64,000 bases of DNA from Oegoconia quadripuncta (taxonomy: Eukaryota; Arthropoda; Insecta; Lepidoptera; Autostichidae), in the NCBI GenBank assembly GCA_949316235.1, contig OX438758.1, positions 15,409,731 through 15,473,730 on the forward strand. Reading direction: 5' to 3'. Of the stretch, positions 20,991-31,589 are shown piece by piece. The translations under genes and the position numbers were made by a program. Below the pieces are notes generated by a model. That model was not told the DNA's origin. It ran no database searches and was given only the letters and a program-made list of their open reading frames with translations. How positions within the stretch are numbered: position 1 is the first letter of the stretch; every line of letters begins with the position of its first letter.

Positions 20991-21159
20991 AAAAAACCTC
21001 TTATAGTTATGTAACTCTTCGGGTCTGTTTCCGTGTTTTGCTTTTAACTTTGTGTTTTATTTAAGTTAGTCTCATACAAAAGTTTATGAATAAATTATAT
21101 TTTAGTAATGCAATACTTTGGTGCAATAAAGAACACTTATAGTATATCAATGTTGATAC

Positions 21160-21430
21160 GACGACCTGTTTGGTGTAATGGTTAGAAACTCTGCTACTGT
21201 ACCAAATGGTCGCGGGTTCGAATCCCGCTAGGGGCATATGTTTGTCTGATAAATACAGACATGTGTTCCCGAGTTATGGATGTTTTTCATTTATACATGT
21301 ATTTATTTATAAAAAAAATGTATTTGTGTAGTTTATAACCATCTGGTATCCACAACACAAGCCTAGATGCTTACTGTGGACCTAGATGGCGCTGTGTGTT
21401 TGGTTATTATTTATTTATTATTATATATTT
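21160..21430 (+). mobile_element. SINE-B, full length
   Basis: The head GACGACCTGTTTGGTGTAAT, B box GGTTCGAATCC near 21217, body and GATGGCGCTGTGTG with an (ATT)n tail are all present. Confidence 0.9.
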
Positions 21431-21837
21431 ATTATGTTCCCTATGAGAGCGACATTATCATCTTTTGATCAATGCTATCAATGAGATTAAAAAAAATCGT
21501 ATGTACTCTTGCCATGCCAGGAAAAATACCGTATTATACGACATAATACGTATGGTATGTATACTTTACTACTAAAACAAAACCTAACTTTGGTCTTTAG
21601 CTCAGGTACAATGCGATAGTTAAGGGAATGTAGAAGTTTCACGATCTGCATTTGCTCTCAAATTGATGTTGAAACAGTGTTGGGATGGAAGCGTTTCTAG
21701 TGTAGTTCACAGCTTTAGCAGCTAATATTAGATTTTAGAAATAAAGGGTGTAATATGGAAATTCGCTATTAAGGCCAAGTGAACTTTGTAGGCGCGTTAG
21801 TAAGAGTGGGAACGGCTTTTTGGCAACGATAAAGTGA
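21431..21837. other. Intergenic, nothing recognised
   Basis: A short inverted pair GTATTATACGACATAATACG near 21530 is the only structure noted. Confidence 0.3.
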
Positions 21838-22255
21838 TTTTAGGTTTAAAGATACTTTATTCTCATAAAGTAGAAGTGGAGTTTTGTATGAAGAATTTCA
21901 TTAAGACTGTTTTCTCCATACAAACATTTTTGTTTGTTTTTTGGGAACGGCAAATCCAAATTTAGCTAAACTTTGTGTGTATTATCGGATAACATTAAGT
22001 TAAGTATAGGCAGCGATAATTTTTTTTTATAACCGCTTTATAAAAGTTTCAGCGAATTTAAGAAATGATTATGGGAAGCACATGAAAAGAGCTCTATTCG
22101 AATTTTTTTTATTATGTAATTTAGCCCAGAAATTAAAAAATATTTCATGTAAAACCTTGAAATAATATTCCATTTTCCAAATACAAAACCTATTTGGATA
22201 TAGCTTTAAAAGTCGCAGGAATTGGTATATATGATTTCATAGGTAAAGACCCAAT
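21838..22255. mobile_element. MITE-I, copy 1
   Basis: About 418 bp. The inner left end is GTTTTGTATGAAGAATTTC and the right end is ATTTCATAGGTAAAGACCC. The body carries GTGTGTATTATCGGATAAC, GATTATGGGAAGCACATG and GATATAGCTTTAAAAGTCGC. The left terminal repeat is eroded. Confidence 0.8.
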
Positions 22256-22339
22256 ATTTGATGATAGTAAATTTAATAAAAATAAAATTAAATAGTCATC
22301 CGCACCGCACATTTCACCCAAGTTACTGTAAGTAATAAA

Positions 22340-22362
22340 AGGAACACACACACACACATAAC
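22340..22362. repeat. (AC)n microsatellite
   Basis: A short ACACACACAC run. Confidence 0.8.
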
Positions 22363-22510
22363 AGTATGTTTTAAGTTAGATAAGATAATAATATAATATG
22401 CTGATTAGATTTTCCCACCAAGAATAATACCTAGGGATCGCAAGCTGGTCCAGCAGTCTTTTGTATATTGCCAAGACTTTGGTATATTGCCAGTTCTTCT
22501 TCTTCAAAGC

Positions 22511-22588
22511 CAAAGAAAAGGTGAATGTCGTGTCGTACCAAGAGGTTAAAACGACTCTTGGTACGACACGACATTCACCTTTTCTTTG
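22511..22588. repeat. Perfect 34-bp hairpin
   Basis: Arms 22511-22544 and 22555-22588 are exact inverses over 34 bases (the left arm starts CAAAGAAAAGGTGAATGTCG) with a 10-base loop. A transcript would fold into a 78-nt stem-loop of near-pre-miRNA size. It is not part of any family seen here. Confidence 0.9.
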
Positions 22589-22599
22589 ACTTGGTCAAA

Positions 22600-22740
22600 G
22601 TAAGTACTTTTAGTTATAAGGTCGCCAAATTGTACATTTCTATTCTTACCACTTTTCTGAAACTGTCGTTTCTTTTCTGTTGTGCAATAAAGTGTATTTG
22701 TATTGTATTGTATTGTATTGTATTGTATTGTATTGTAATT
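22600..22740 (+). mobile_element. LINE-H 3' tail with (TATTG)n
   Basis: GTCGCCAAATTGTACATTTC, CTTACCACTTTTCTG, TGTGCAATAAAGTGTATTTG and seven TATTG units. Related tails are at 16048, 26490, 49040 and 52178. Confidence 0.85.
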
Positions 22741-23282
22741 ACGCCTAGGTCTCCCCCTTCCTCTGTTTCCTTCAATCTTTCCCTCAATTATGTTCTTATA
22801 AAAATATCGAGTCGTATCAAGTGACCTAAGTAGAATATTCCATATTGCCAGTTGAGTAACATAATTTCTTTAGCGCGTTCTAGGTACGAGAGAACATTTA
22901 TGCTTAAGAGCGTTTTCCCGCATAGTATCCCACGCAAACTTTCAAGTCCAAATTTTCCGAAATGACTAAACCGATTCTAATGAAACTTTCTTTATATTAC
23001 TCTCTAAGTAAAGTGTATTTACACTACTTGTGTAAGTAGTTAATATAATGTATATTTGTAATGGTAATATTGCTCTTGCAGCCTGTTCAATATTGTTATT
23101 TCCAAGAATAACAATACAATAGAAAAGTCTCTTCGCAATACTTTGGTTTAGGTTTGACGTACCCCTTTGCAATTAACGTTGTATCCATTAACATAATAAT
23201 AGGGCTTGTGTATTTGTCTGTCAGTCAGTGATATCCAAAGTACTCCCACGTACCGCATATTATTAGTTTTTTAATCTTAACC
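22741..23282. other. Intergenic; short repeat remnant
   Basis: AACTTTCAAGTCCAAATTTTCC and AAACCGATTCTAATGAAAC (22935-22985) are remnants of a common repeat also glimpsed near 16590 and 54830. Nothing else recognised. Confidence 0.4.
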
Positions 23283-23405
23283 TTTATCCCAAATGGGGTG
23301 GTCAGGGATATCGCAAACGGTATTTGGGTATTCCAAACATTAAGAGTTTAATGCTTGAAACAATATCCACGATTCACCTTAAGAAATATACACATACCGC
23401 TAAAA
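23283..23405. repeat. Interspersed repeat O, copy 2
   Basis: CCCAAATGGGGTGGTCAGG ... GCTTGAAACAATATCCACG ... TTCACCTTA ... AAATATACACA matches 54316-54480 inverted and part of 2353-2490. Confidence 0.6.
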
Positions 23406-24230
23406 CACGAAAAGTAGTAACTCCCTATAACGCATATGCTAACACAATAAATTATTCAGCGTATTGAGGTTTCATTGATTTATTAAATGCCACGAGGCCG
23501 CAAACGGCTTTAATTCGCGTTTAATTGAGAAGGATTATCGCTTAGATTTATTATCAAGCCGGAACGAACCTCGCGGGGTACAAATTTCCCTTGTTAGTAT
23601 TTCCTTTCAAACGAAGCTCGCTGTTGTAGGGCTGCCACAAGTAGAGAATTATGTCCGGTAATTTTTGTACGAATAATTACGAATTCTTTGTTGCAAACAC
23701 ACATAAATGACACATCACACAATCACGTACAAGAAGTTATATAGGTGAGCTCTCTTCCAGTCAACCTTAGAAAAGAACGTATAATGGAGAACGGAAAACT
23801 GCGTACAAAAAAATTAAGATGATACAAAAATTTTACATATTAGTTTTACCATACCATTATTTAAATGAACAGCAGTCAACCACTTCCTTCTGTCTCAACA
23901 AGAATACCTACAAAATGCAATAAGCTTGAGAAATATACATGGATAAGGGCACAGGAACGACTGTGTATGCCTAATAGACGTATCTACATATTAATTTTAT
24001 TTAATTAAGTACTATACTGAAAAAAAGGGTATAACGATAGCTACGTATGTCAAGACCGTTGCAAATGGAAATCAATGGACTCTGCCTACCCAAACAGGAA
24101 ACAGGCGTGAGCATATGTATGTATCGGAGGAGTGAGAGGTTTTCAGGGGTTTGCCAGAGGAGATATGTTCACTTTTGTATATTTATACTATTGTCCGTGT
24201 ATGTTTGTTTATGATATATTGCATAAAGTG
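23406..24230. other. Intergenic, nothing recognised
   Basis: No repeat or exon identified. Confidence 0.35.
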
Positions 24231-24233
24231 TTG

Positions 24234-24367
24234 TATATATAAGGACTGGACAAGTCAAGTCCCGTTTTTCAATACCTCTCTCTGTTCATATATACCAAAC
24301 CCGACTGTGGTCGTCTCTTAGTTATTTTGGTAGAGAGGACTACTGCCATCCCCTATTCTCCCGAGGT
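24234..24367 (+). promoter_or_regulatory. Candidate core promoter and first exon with donor
   Basis: TATATATAAGG at 24234-24244 is followed about 25-30 bases later by a TCAAGTCCCG start-like site. After roughly 100 bases comes CCCGAG|GTAAGA, a near-consensus 5' splice site with GT at 24366-24367. This arrangement fits a transcription start and short 5' UTR exon. It could serve the agatoxin-like gene 12 kb downstream on the same strand, or be part of an unrecognised LTR-type repeat. Only the motifs are seen; the link is inference. Confidence 0.3.
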
Positions 24368-24690
24368 AAGACTGTAAATTGATTACATTTATTTATTATT
24401 TCACTACAATTTCTAAATCACCAGATAACCTTTATGCCATCAAAGGTATTTCAAAGGAAGTATCCGAAAATTTATAAAAAAGTCCGAATTTTATCCGAAC
24501 AACTTCTTATTAATCTGGCAACCCTATTCGTATACATGAATGAAACATGAGAACTAACCAGAGCAAACTACTTACATGACGGCTGCATTGGTTACAGAAA
24601 TGAAATACACTGAGATGGAACGGAGTGAAATGTCCATGGCATTTCTTTCGCAAGTTAGTGTAGACTGAAGCACGTAGGTACGTTAGTATA

Positions 24691-24743
24691 TACCGGATGA
24701 GTTTTTTTACCGTAAGGAAAAAAATAGGGCATATTAGATAAGT
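24691..24743. mobile_element. MITE-E left arm only
   Basis: TACCGGATGAGTTTTTTTAC, CGTAAGGAAAAAAATAGGGC and ATATTAGATAAGTG, then unrelated sequence. Confidence 0.8.
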
Positions 24744-25636
24744 GTCTAACCCCGAACAAATCATCGGGCATGAGCGTTCGGGAATATTTCAACCTGCCTT
24801 TCGTTTTTCAATGTAGTTGTAAATTTAATATCCGTCCAAACAGGCATTTTAATCATAATTACAAATAAATATAACAACAAACAAGCCATATCCTGTATTA
24901 GCCCAGGGTCAATACGTTTAGACCTCGGAAAAACGCATAACCGCGATTTTCTTGAAACATTTAATAAAGTGTTGTAAATGCAGTAACAATTGCTAACAAT
25001 TAAACATTTGTAAGAAACGCAAGGCCTATATATTTTCCAAATAAGTAGAAGTTGAAAAATGTGTTTCTTTAAAAAAAAACTGCTCAATGTATGGTTGTCT
25101 TTTAATTCAAAAAATTTAGAGAAGTTATCGTTACAATAGTTCTCATCTTTATTTCTCAAGCAATGCAGCCCGACGACATTTTCAGCTAAAGATACATGCA
25201 TGCGCTAACTATAACATGCTTAGTTTTTTTATCCATCAATAAGTTAACGTGTTTAAGAAAAGTCTACCTAATTAAATATCAGTTAGTATTTATTGTTATT
25301 AAGATACAAATTAATAATAGGATTTCTAAAAAAATCTTGACTAAGCTATAATTTTTTTTAGGCAGGCATAATATAAGATAGCAACTATATAAGTTCTGAA
25401 TTATGCTAGCTAAGCTAATTTTTTACCTTATTTTCCTTGATCTATAGTATTAGTAAAGGTATCTTGGTATACATAGAGCGAACTGAGAAGCGAACTTTTG
25501 TGCACAGTACAAGGCTGCCTCCCGGCCATTTTAAGGGACAACCGAAAATATTAATTAACAAAATTCATTAGAACAATAATAAATACAACCATAAACTCTC
25601 CATTAAATACTGAAGTCCTTTTATTATATTACTTAA
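24744..25636. other. Unassigned; contains the window's longest open frame
   Basis: A 146-codon minus-strand frame at 24761-25201 has no recognised domain, a low-complexity AT-driven composition and no second copy. I see no evidence that it is a gene. Confidence 0.25.
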
Positions 25637-25705
25637 CTAGCTCCTGTGAACGGCTCTGCCCGCGTCATATTAATTTTATAGTTCCACGGGAATTACTTAA
25701 TATTT
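25637..25705 (+). mobile_element. Repeat D-like fragment
   Basis: ACTAGCTCCTGTGAACGGCT, CTGCCCGCGTC and TAGTTCCACGGGAA follow the repeat D start pattern. A GC-rich stretch 25750-25823 follows. Confidence 0.45.
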
Positions 25706-25823
25706 CGGGATAATAAATAATATTGTAGGGGTACATACCTACTCCGAATGCCTCGCATGTCGGGATGGAACGACGTTCGCCAGTCGCCCTCCGCTTGCCC
25801 CACAGATCGCACGCGCACCGCGC

Positions 25824-26149
25824 TTTTTTTTTTATGCACAACGGGTTAGCATTTGACCTCAATCACACCTGATGTTAAGTGAAGATGAGGCCGAAGGTGG
25901 TAGCGTACTGACCCGGAAACCCCATCTTATTTGGGGGACTGGCTATCGTATCTCTGACAACCGGAACACAACAATGCCATCAACATTGCTATTTGGCGGC
26001 AGATTTAGATAAGACGGTGGTAGCTAGCCAGGCGGACATTTAAAATGCCCTTTAGTAGGGCGAGTACTAAATATGTACCCCGCTGAGGATCGAACCCGCG
26101 ACCTCCGAATCGTAAACCCAATGTTGTTTACATTGAGCTACGGGGGGTG
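25824..26149 (-). mobile_element. SINE-A, full length
   Basis: Poly-T, ATGCACAACGGGTTAG, full body, B box GGATCGAACC near 26086 and the head ACATTGAGCTACGG. Confidence 0.9.
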
Positions 26150-26374
26150 GAAAGGCGCTATTTCATATTAGCCTATATAAGTTAGTGTATCTAGCTATAG
26201 AGACCCTTGTGTTACAGACAATATAAGCGAAACCTTCGTGAACTGAATACCGTATTTACTTTGACCACCTTCTTTGTGGTAGCATACCTGTACATACATT
26301 TGGAGTCAGTCACATATGTGGACCAACGGACAATATTTATGCGAATACTGGATACTATCTACCTAAAGAGGTTT

Positions 26375-26470
26375 TGATGAAATTTGGTAGAGACAAATAG
26401 ATTTAATCAGGCTATTTTCAAGGCCCATTGTGAACAAACATCTAGATAGACAGATTCCGTTGCCGCACCT
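26375..26470. repeat. Repeat D-like relic
   Basis: TGATGAAATTTGGTAGAGAC ... GAACAAACATC; weak resemblance to the D and related repeats. Confidence 0.3.
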
Positions 26471-26489
26471 TTCTTACTGTAACTCTCTG

Positions 26490-26568
26490 TAAAGCAGATC
26501 AACAAGGGTATGCTCTGCACTAAATTATTTTGCGCAATAAAGAGTATTTGTATTGTATTATAATGCCA
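26490..26568 (+). mobile_element. LINE-H tail joined to DUP-T
   Basis: TTGCGCAATAAAGAGTATTTG and TATTGTATTATAATGCC. The same tail-to-DUP-T junction occurs inverted at 49040-49087. Confidence 0.75.
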
Positions 26569-26928
26569 CTGCGCGACATAACTATGCCAAACGATCTCAC
26601 CTAGTTACCGCTCCATATGGCTATGTTTTTTTCAATAAAACTATTTCTGTTTCATTAGCAAACCTTTTAGCAGTAGTTTGGAAATGAAAATAGAACGGAG
26701 TGCCCTAAAATTAAATAATGTTGCGAACGTGCCATGAGGACATTTTGCTGGATTAGTGAATTTTAGTTCTGCGAAGTGGAGAGAGAATTGATTTAGCGGA
26801 GTTAAGAGCAAATTTTTGGTAGACCAGCGAAAATGGACGAACAAAGTGATGCAAGAACGTTGATAGTAATGACATTAACGTTCGTATTCGGTGTTGTGTG
26901 GTTTCGGCATATTTTGTACTCTATATAA
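26569..26928 (+). repeat. DUP-T, copy 1
   Basis: This is over 90% identical by eye to the reverse complement of 48679-49045. Conservation continues into the flanking LINE-H tail on one side and a SINE-A 3' end on the other. A 67-codon minus frame (26641-26844) and a 31-codon plus frame both survive in the two copies. The origin is unknown; it is not an end-defined transposon. Confidence 0.8.
26833..26928 (+). CDS. Small open frame with one membrane-like segment, uncertain
   Basis: ATG at 26833 in a good context (GCGAAAATGG) opens 31 codons ending TAA at 26926-26928, directly before SINE-A poly-T. The peptide starts MDEQSDARTLIVM and the rest is hydrophobic, like a single membrane span. The partner frame at 48683-48775 differs by an in-frame 3-base indel and at three sites, all amino-acid changing, which does not suggest purifying selection. 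I do not recognise it; it may be a chance frame in a repeat. Confidence 0.15.
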   Translation: MDEQSDARTLIVMTLTFVFGVVWFRHILYSI

Positions 26929-27163
26929 TTTTTTTTATGCGCAACGAATTGGTACTTGACCTCAATCGCACCTGATGTTAAGTGAAGATGAGGTCGAAGG
27001 TGGAAGCGTACTGACCCGGAAACCCTAACACATTTGGGGGACTGGCTATCTTATCTCTGACAACCGAACACAACAATGCTATTAACATTGCTGCTTGGCG
27101 GCAGATTTAGATAAGATGGTGGTAGCTAGCCAGGCGGACATTTTAAAATGCCCTACCACCAAC
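26929..27163 (-). mobile_element. SINE-A, 5'-truncated
   Basis: Poly-T and ATGCGCAACG through the body to ATGCCCTACCACCAAC. The head is lost. Confidence 0.9.
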
Positions 27164-27324
27164 AACAACAGTCAGACTTTAGAGCAAACGACGAGTAACA
27201 ACTACCATCGCAGCCCTGTCCACCCGTAATGACAGTAGAATACAGTATTCAGTGGCCAGCCATGTTAGTAGCCATGTAGATTGTCTAGAAAGTATGAACG
27301 ATCTACGTTTCGTCTTAGTGTAGC

Positions 27325-27545
27325 TTTCCGCCCGCGCCTTCGCCTGCGTAGAATAATTTTATCGCGGAAATTTGTTTATCCCGCGGGAACTATTCACTCT
27401 ATTCACAAAAAATATCCTATGTCTCAATTTCAGGGTATATTCTACCTATATATCAAATTTCATCCAAATCCGTCCATCCGTATCGCCGTGATTGAGCAAC
27501 AAACGAACAAATAAACATCCAAACTTTCGTATTTATAATATTAAT
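27325..27545 (+). mobile_element. Repeat D, near full length
   Basis: TTCGCCTGCGTAGAATAATT, TCCCGCGGGAACTATTC, AAATATCCTATGTCTC, TTTCATCCAAATCCGTCC, ATTGAGCAACAAAC and CGTATTTATAATATTAATTAG. Confidence 0.8.
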
Positions 27546-29235
27546 TAGATTTCCTTTTTCGAGAACTAACCACAAGAATTAAGTATATGTGAGATAATTT
27601 AAGATATTTACATGTTATTAATAAGTGCCTATGTATAAGTTTTTAGATAAATAAGTTTCTCAGACTTATGCGCGTAATTGTATAAAAGAATAAATTTCGA
27701 TAGAAAACCAAGTAGGTAACATAAACAAATAAAGTAAATGTTGAAAACAACAGCCAGAACAGTCATATTTAGAACACTGTCGTTTTCCAGCTTATCAAAG
27801 CAGTGTCTAGTCAGCATACATTTGACTGTAGACTGTTACGTCCAGGTCTCCGCAAATACTGTTGAAGCTAGTCCTTTTTGATAATCTCCACATTGTTGTG
27901 TTTGGATTGGATGGATGATGGATAATAGGAGAGCTAGTGAAGTCAGTAGTCATTCTCCACCTGATGAGCTGCTTGCTTATGTAACAACAAAAAAAAATCA
28001 CATAGACACTTCATCTCTATATTTAGGTATACATTTGGCGCTTCCTTATTGGATCTACGTTCGTAGAGAATTAGCGGAAAACGTTCCCTCGGGAGAAGTT
28101 TCGGGAAGTTCTTTTCGTAAACGCTAAATGACGTGACGAAGTGTTATTAATATCCTTTCTGTTCGCAACCCTCGTTATTACTGAGCTCCGTCGTCATTTT
28201 AACTGTCTTATAAATAACAATATAAGTATTTAGAAATAAAAAAAGTATATTGTATTTTGCGGGCGACGCCGCCATGTTGGATGCTTTACCATAAAATTTG
28301 ATATTCTGGGGATGAAGATATATGTAATGACACCTTGCGTAAATGGATGGGACCCTGTTCTGATGGGTCTCCGACTAAACTAAACAATAATAAAACTCAA
28401 GGAGCTTTTATATCTGCGCTTGGACCAGAACTCAACAAATTGACAAAAGTCATAAAAAAAAAACTATCTAGAAAATATTAGCTGGAGAAGCTGCCAGTCA
28501 TCAATAGCTTGCACCTCAAAATCGGTTAAGCCGTTAAGGCTACAGGAGGTAACTTAACTTCTATGTCTCTATGTAGATTTCTACATACAGACATACACCC
28601 GAAAACCATTAACTGGGGCAATCGGAAAAAGGAGGATAGGAATCCGTATTGCATGTTTTTTTTCTATAAGTGTGCATACCCAATTCCTCCGAGATTCCGT
28701 GACTATGTATTGCGTGATTATTTTCTTATTGGAAAGAAGATATTTTCGAGGTATATCAATCTAACTTTTGGTGTAGATGTCCAGGAGTAGGCCACAGCAT
28801 GAAGAAAATAGTACAGTATGATGAGCCGGCGGAAAACTTGATATCGTTGTCAGTGATAACTTTTATTTTTAAGGGAATCACGTACACAAATAACTTGATG
28901 AACTTTACACTGTTTTTACGTAAAATATATTTAGACTGAATAAAATAGAATATAAACAATAATAACAGAAAAGTATACGTCCAATCTTTTAAACGGTAAA
29001 TTATAAACTGATTAAACAAAAGATACACAGAAAGAACAGGCAGTGTTCAAATTTTGAATTTAAAATATTATGACTTAACCGAAAAAGAAACAAACAAGGA
29101 GAATACTGAATAAAGAGAACCAACGAGTCGCATGGCGTCTCGTTACAAAGATCTGGTGGTCTTACCCATGGGGGGACCGTTACTCCTTAAGTCGGAAAGA
29201 GTGCCGCAACCAGGTGACTACTTGCAAGCCTGATA
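27546..29235. other. Intergenic, largely unique
   Basis: Short frames (27915-28127, 28563-28790) show no domains. No repeat shared with the window was seen over 1.7 kb, one of its least repetitive stretches. Confidence 0.35.
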
Positions 29236-29521
29236 ATTTATTATTTATATATGCACATACACACAGCGCCATCTAGCTCCACACTAAGTAACTAGGCTTG
29301 TATATGTATATACCATATGGTTGATAAACTACACAAACACATTTTTTTTTTGTAAATAAATACATAAATATAAATGAAAAACATCCATAACTCGGGAATA
29401 CATGTCTGTATTCATCATACAAACATATGTCCCTAGCGGGATTCGAACCCGCGACCTTGTGGTTTCAGCAGCAGCAGGGTGGTGGCAGCAGAGTTTCTAA
29501 CCACTATACCAAACAGGTCGT
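29236..29521 (-). mobile_element. SINE-B with a CAG-rich insertion
   Basis: Full minus-strand copy (B box GGATTCGAACCC near 29439). The stem region between B box and A box carries an extra block TTCAGCAGCAGCAGGGTGG, unlike other copies. Confidence 0.85.
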
Positions 29522-29673
29522 CAGGTAGTACAGAGTTATTTAATGCACTCCGAAGACGGAGTACACAACCGCATTAAATTCTTTGCTCCTGTCATATTTT
29601 AGACCGTCATGTAAAGGTTAAATGACCTGGGCAAATCTTCCCATGAAAATATCTGCAATTCGTTATTGTGGGC

Positions 29674-29970
29674 TTTTTTAAATGTACAACGGGTTAGCGT
29701 TTGGCCTCAATCACACCTGATGTTAAGTGAAGATGATGCCAAAGGTGGAAACGTATTAACCAGGAAACACCATCTCATTTGGGGAACTGGCTATCTTATC
29801 TCTGATAACGGCAGCAGCAGACTTAGATAAGATGGTGGTAGCTAGCCAGGCGGACATTTAAAATGCCCTACCTGTAACCTAACCGAGTACTAAACATGTG
29901 GCCCGATGGGATCGAACCCGCCACATCCGATTCGTAAACCCTATGTTGTTTACATTGAGCCACGGAGGCG
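29674..29970 (-). mobile_element. SINE-A with internal deletion
   Basis: Tail, body, B box GGATCGAACC near 29910 and full head ACATTGAGCCACGGAGGCG. About 25-30 bases around the ACACAACAATG block are missing. Confidence 0.85.
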
Positions 29971-30361
29971 TATACATGATGATAAAATGAGAATTGCACA
30001 CTAGTTTCAAAGTAGCTCTATGTCTTTGGCCACGAATTGGAATGTACTATCACGAAAACAAAGACAACATCTGGGATTTGACCCGACAGATAATTGAGAA
30101 TGTTTGCTTCCCACACGGGTCCCTTTGGGAGATAAAATTGAAATTTGGAACACGCTACGTTATAATCATTGTACTGGTTGAAATGTTCTACATAACAAAG
30201 CAGGATGGCTTTATTGACTTTCTACTGTACCGCTCTTTTTAGGGTTCGGTAGCCAAATGGCAAAAACTAATCCCGTTTATATCGGTATGGGTAGTAATGG
30301 GATATGTTTATACCCTCTTCAATTTCGTCATGACCGACCAATGTCTATATTGCATCGATTT
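29971..30361. other. Intergenic
   Basis: An 82-codon frame (29994-30242) is unrecognised. AGGGTTCGGTAGCCAAATGG near 30240 is a scrap of the repeat at 17326. Confidence 0.35.
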
Positions 30362-30678
30362 TTCCGTGGCTCAATGTAAACAACATTGGGTTTACGATTC
30401 GAAGGTCGTGGGTTCGATCGCCAGTGGGGTACATGTTTAAGTACTCGGTTTGGTTGGTGGTAGGGCAATTTAAATGTTCGCCTGGCTAGCTACCACCATC
30501 TTATCTAAATTTGCCGCTAAGCAGCAATTGCATAAATAGCATTGTTGTGTTCCAGTTGTCAGAGATAAATTAAAGTATTGGGGTTTCCGGGTCAGTACGG
30601 TTCCACCTTCGACCTCATATTCACTTAACATCAGGTGTGATTGAGGTCAAGTACGAACCCGTCGTGCATAAAAAAAAA
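30362..30678 (+). mobile_element. SINE-A, near full length
   Basis: Head TCCGTGGCTCAATGT with the B box intact, full body, and end GTCGTGCATAAAAAAA. Confidence 0.9.
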
Positions 30679-30711
30679 TCGTAAAGACCTGTTTCACCGA
30701 CAGTTATGCAG

Positions 30712-30880
30712 TAGATAGATAAAAAGTTTGTTGCTTAAACTGGCACAAATAAGAAACACAATATTATACAATACATTATTAATAAACTATAAAAATTAAA
30801 TTACTTATTCATATGGGCATGTGTGCAACAGCCATGCGACGAGGTCATAGCTCAATGCATTAATGCTCATAGGATGAGCA
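30712..30880 (-). mobile_element. LINE-Q 3' end, copy 1
   Basis: It starts AGTAGATAGATAAAAAG (inverse of a TATC tail) and includes GGGCATGTGTGCAACAGCC and CATAGCTCAATGCATTAATG. It is similar to 45468, 55243 and 58846. Confidence 0.55.
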
Positions 30881-30971
30881 AGCACTGTTTTTCAGTTATC
30901 ATCAGGTAGGAGGCGCGCGGGACAAACATAAAAAGAGAAAAGAAAAGAGGAAAGAAACATCACTAAAGTTT

Positions 30972-31140
30972 GTGCTCAATCACGGCGAAACGGATGGACG
31001 GATTTGGATATAGGTAGAATGTATCCTGGATTAAGACATAGGATATTTTTTATCCCGATAAAGTGAGTAGTTCCCTCGGGATAAACAAATTTCCGCGATA
31101 AAGTTATTCTACGCTGTCGAAGCCGTGGGCGAAAAGCTAG
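30972..31140 (-). mobile_element. Repeat D
   Basis: GCTCAATCACGGCGAAACGG, GATTAAGACATAGGATAT, CCGCGATAAAGTTATTC and GGGCGAAAAGCTAGTAT in minus orientation. Confidence 0.8.
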
Positions 31141-31166
31141 TATTTAAATATAAATTAAAATATTTT

Positions 31167-31384
31167 TTTTTTTTTTTTATATATTTCGGATACTTACACC
31201 AATCATCTAGTTCCAAACTAAGCAAAGCTTGTACTATGGATACTTGATAACGGATAAATACATATACATAAATATTTATAAAAACATATACCATGACTCC
31301 GGAATAAATAAATGTACATCACACAAACATTTACCCGTCGCGGGATTCGAACCCGCAACCGTTGGTTTCGCTGACAGGATCACC
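31167..31384 (-). mobile_element. SINE-C, head lost
   Basis: An 18-base poly-T start, body, and B box GGATTCGAACCC near 31343. The head is cut by a SINE-A fragment after TTCGCTGACAGGATCAC. Confidence 0.85.
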
Positions 31385-31491
31385 CAGTCCCCGGAATGTG
31401 TTGGGGTTTCCGGGTCAGTACGCATCCACCTTCGATGTCATCATCACTTAACATCAGGTGTTATTGAGGTCAAGTATCAACCCGTTGGGCA
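31384..31491 (+). mobile_element. SINE-A 3' fragment
   Basis: CCAGTCCCCGGAATGTGTTG, GGTCAGTACGC, CACTTAACATCAGGTGTTAT and GTTGGGCATAATATAT. Confidence 0.8.
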
Positions 31492-31589
31492 TAATATATA
31501 TATGTAGGTGTCTAACTGCGTTAGCACACGCTACATGTTTTATGTTTACCTACACATAACTTATATAAATCGGGAGTATTGATGCAAAT

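Noticed and set aside
22700..22738. CRISPR-like or satellite array (regular TATTG units)
   Set aside because: It is the 3' microsatellite tail of a LINE-H insertion. No CRISPR-type spacers occur anywhere in the window, which is animal nuclear DNA.
24100..24370. LTR of a retrotransposon
   Set aside because: A TATA box and promoter-like layout are present, but no second LTR, primer-binding site or TG...CA duplication was found. Kept only as a promoter candidate.
24761..25201. 146-codon minus-strand open frame, the longest in the window
   Set aside because: No domain, no homologous second copy, no splice or promoter context. A frame this long is expected now and then in 64 kb read in six frames.
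26641..26844. 67-codon frame nearly identical to one at 48764-48967
   Set aside because: Explained by the recent inverted duplication DUP-T. Substitutions change amino acids, and the frame on the other strand is equally conserved.
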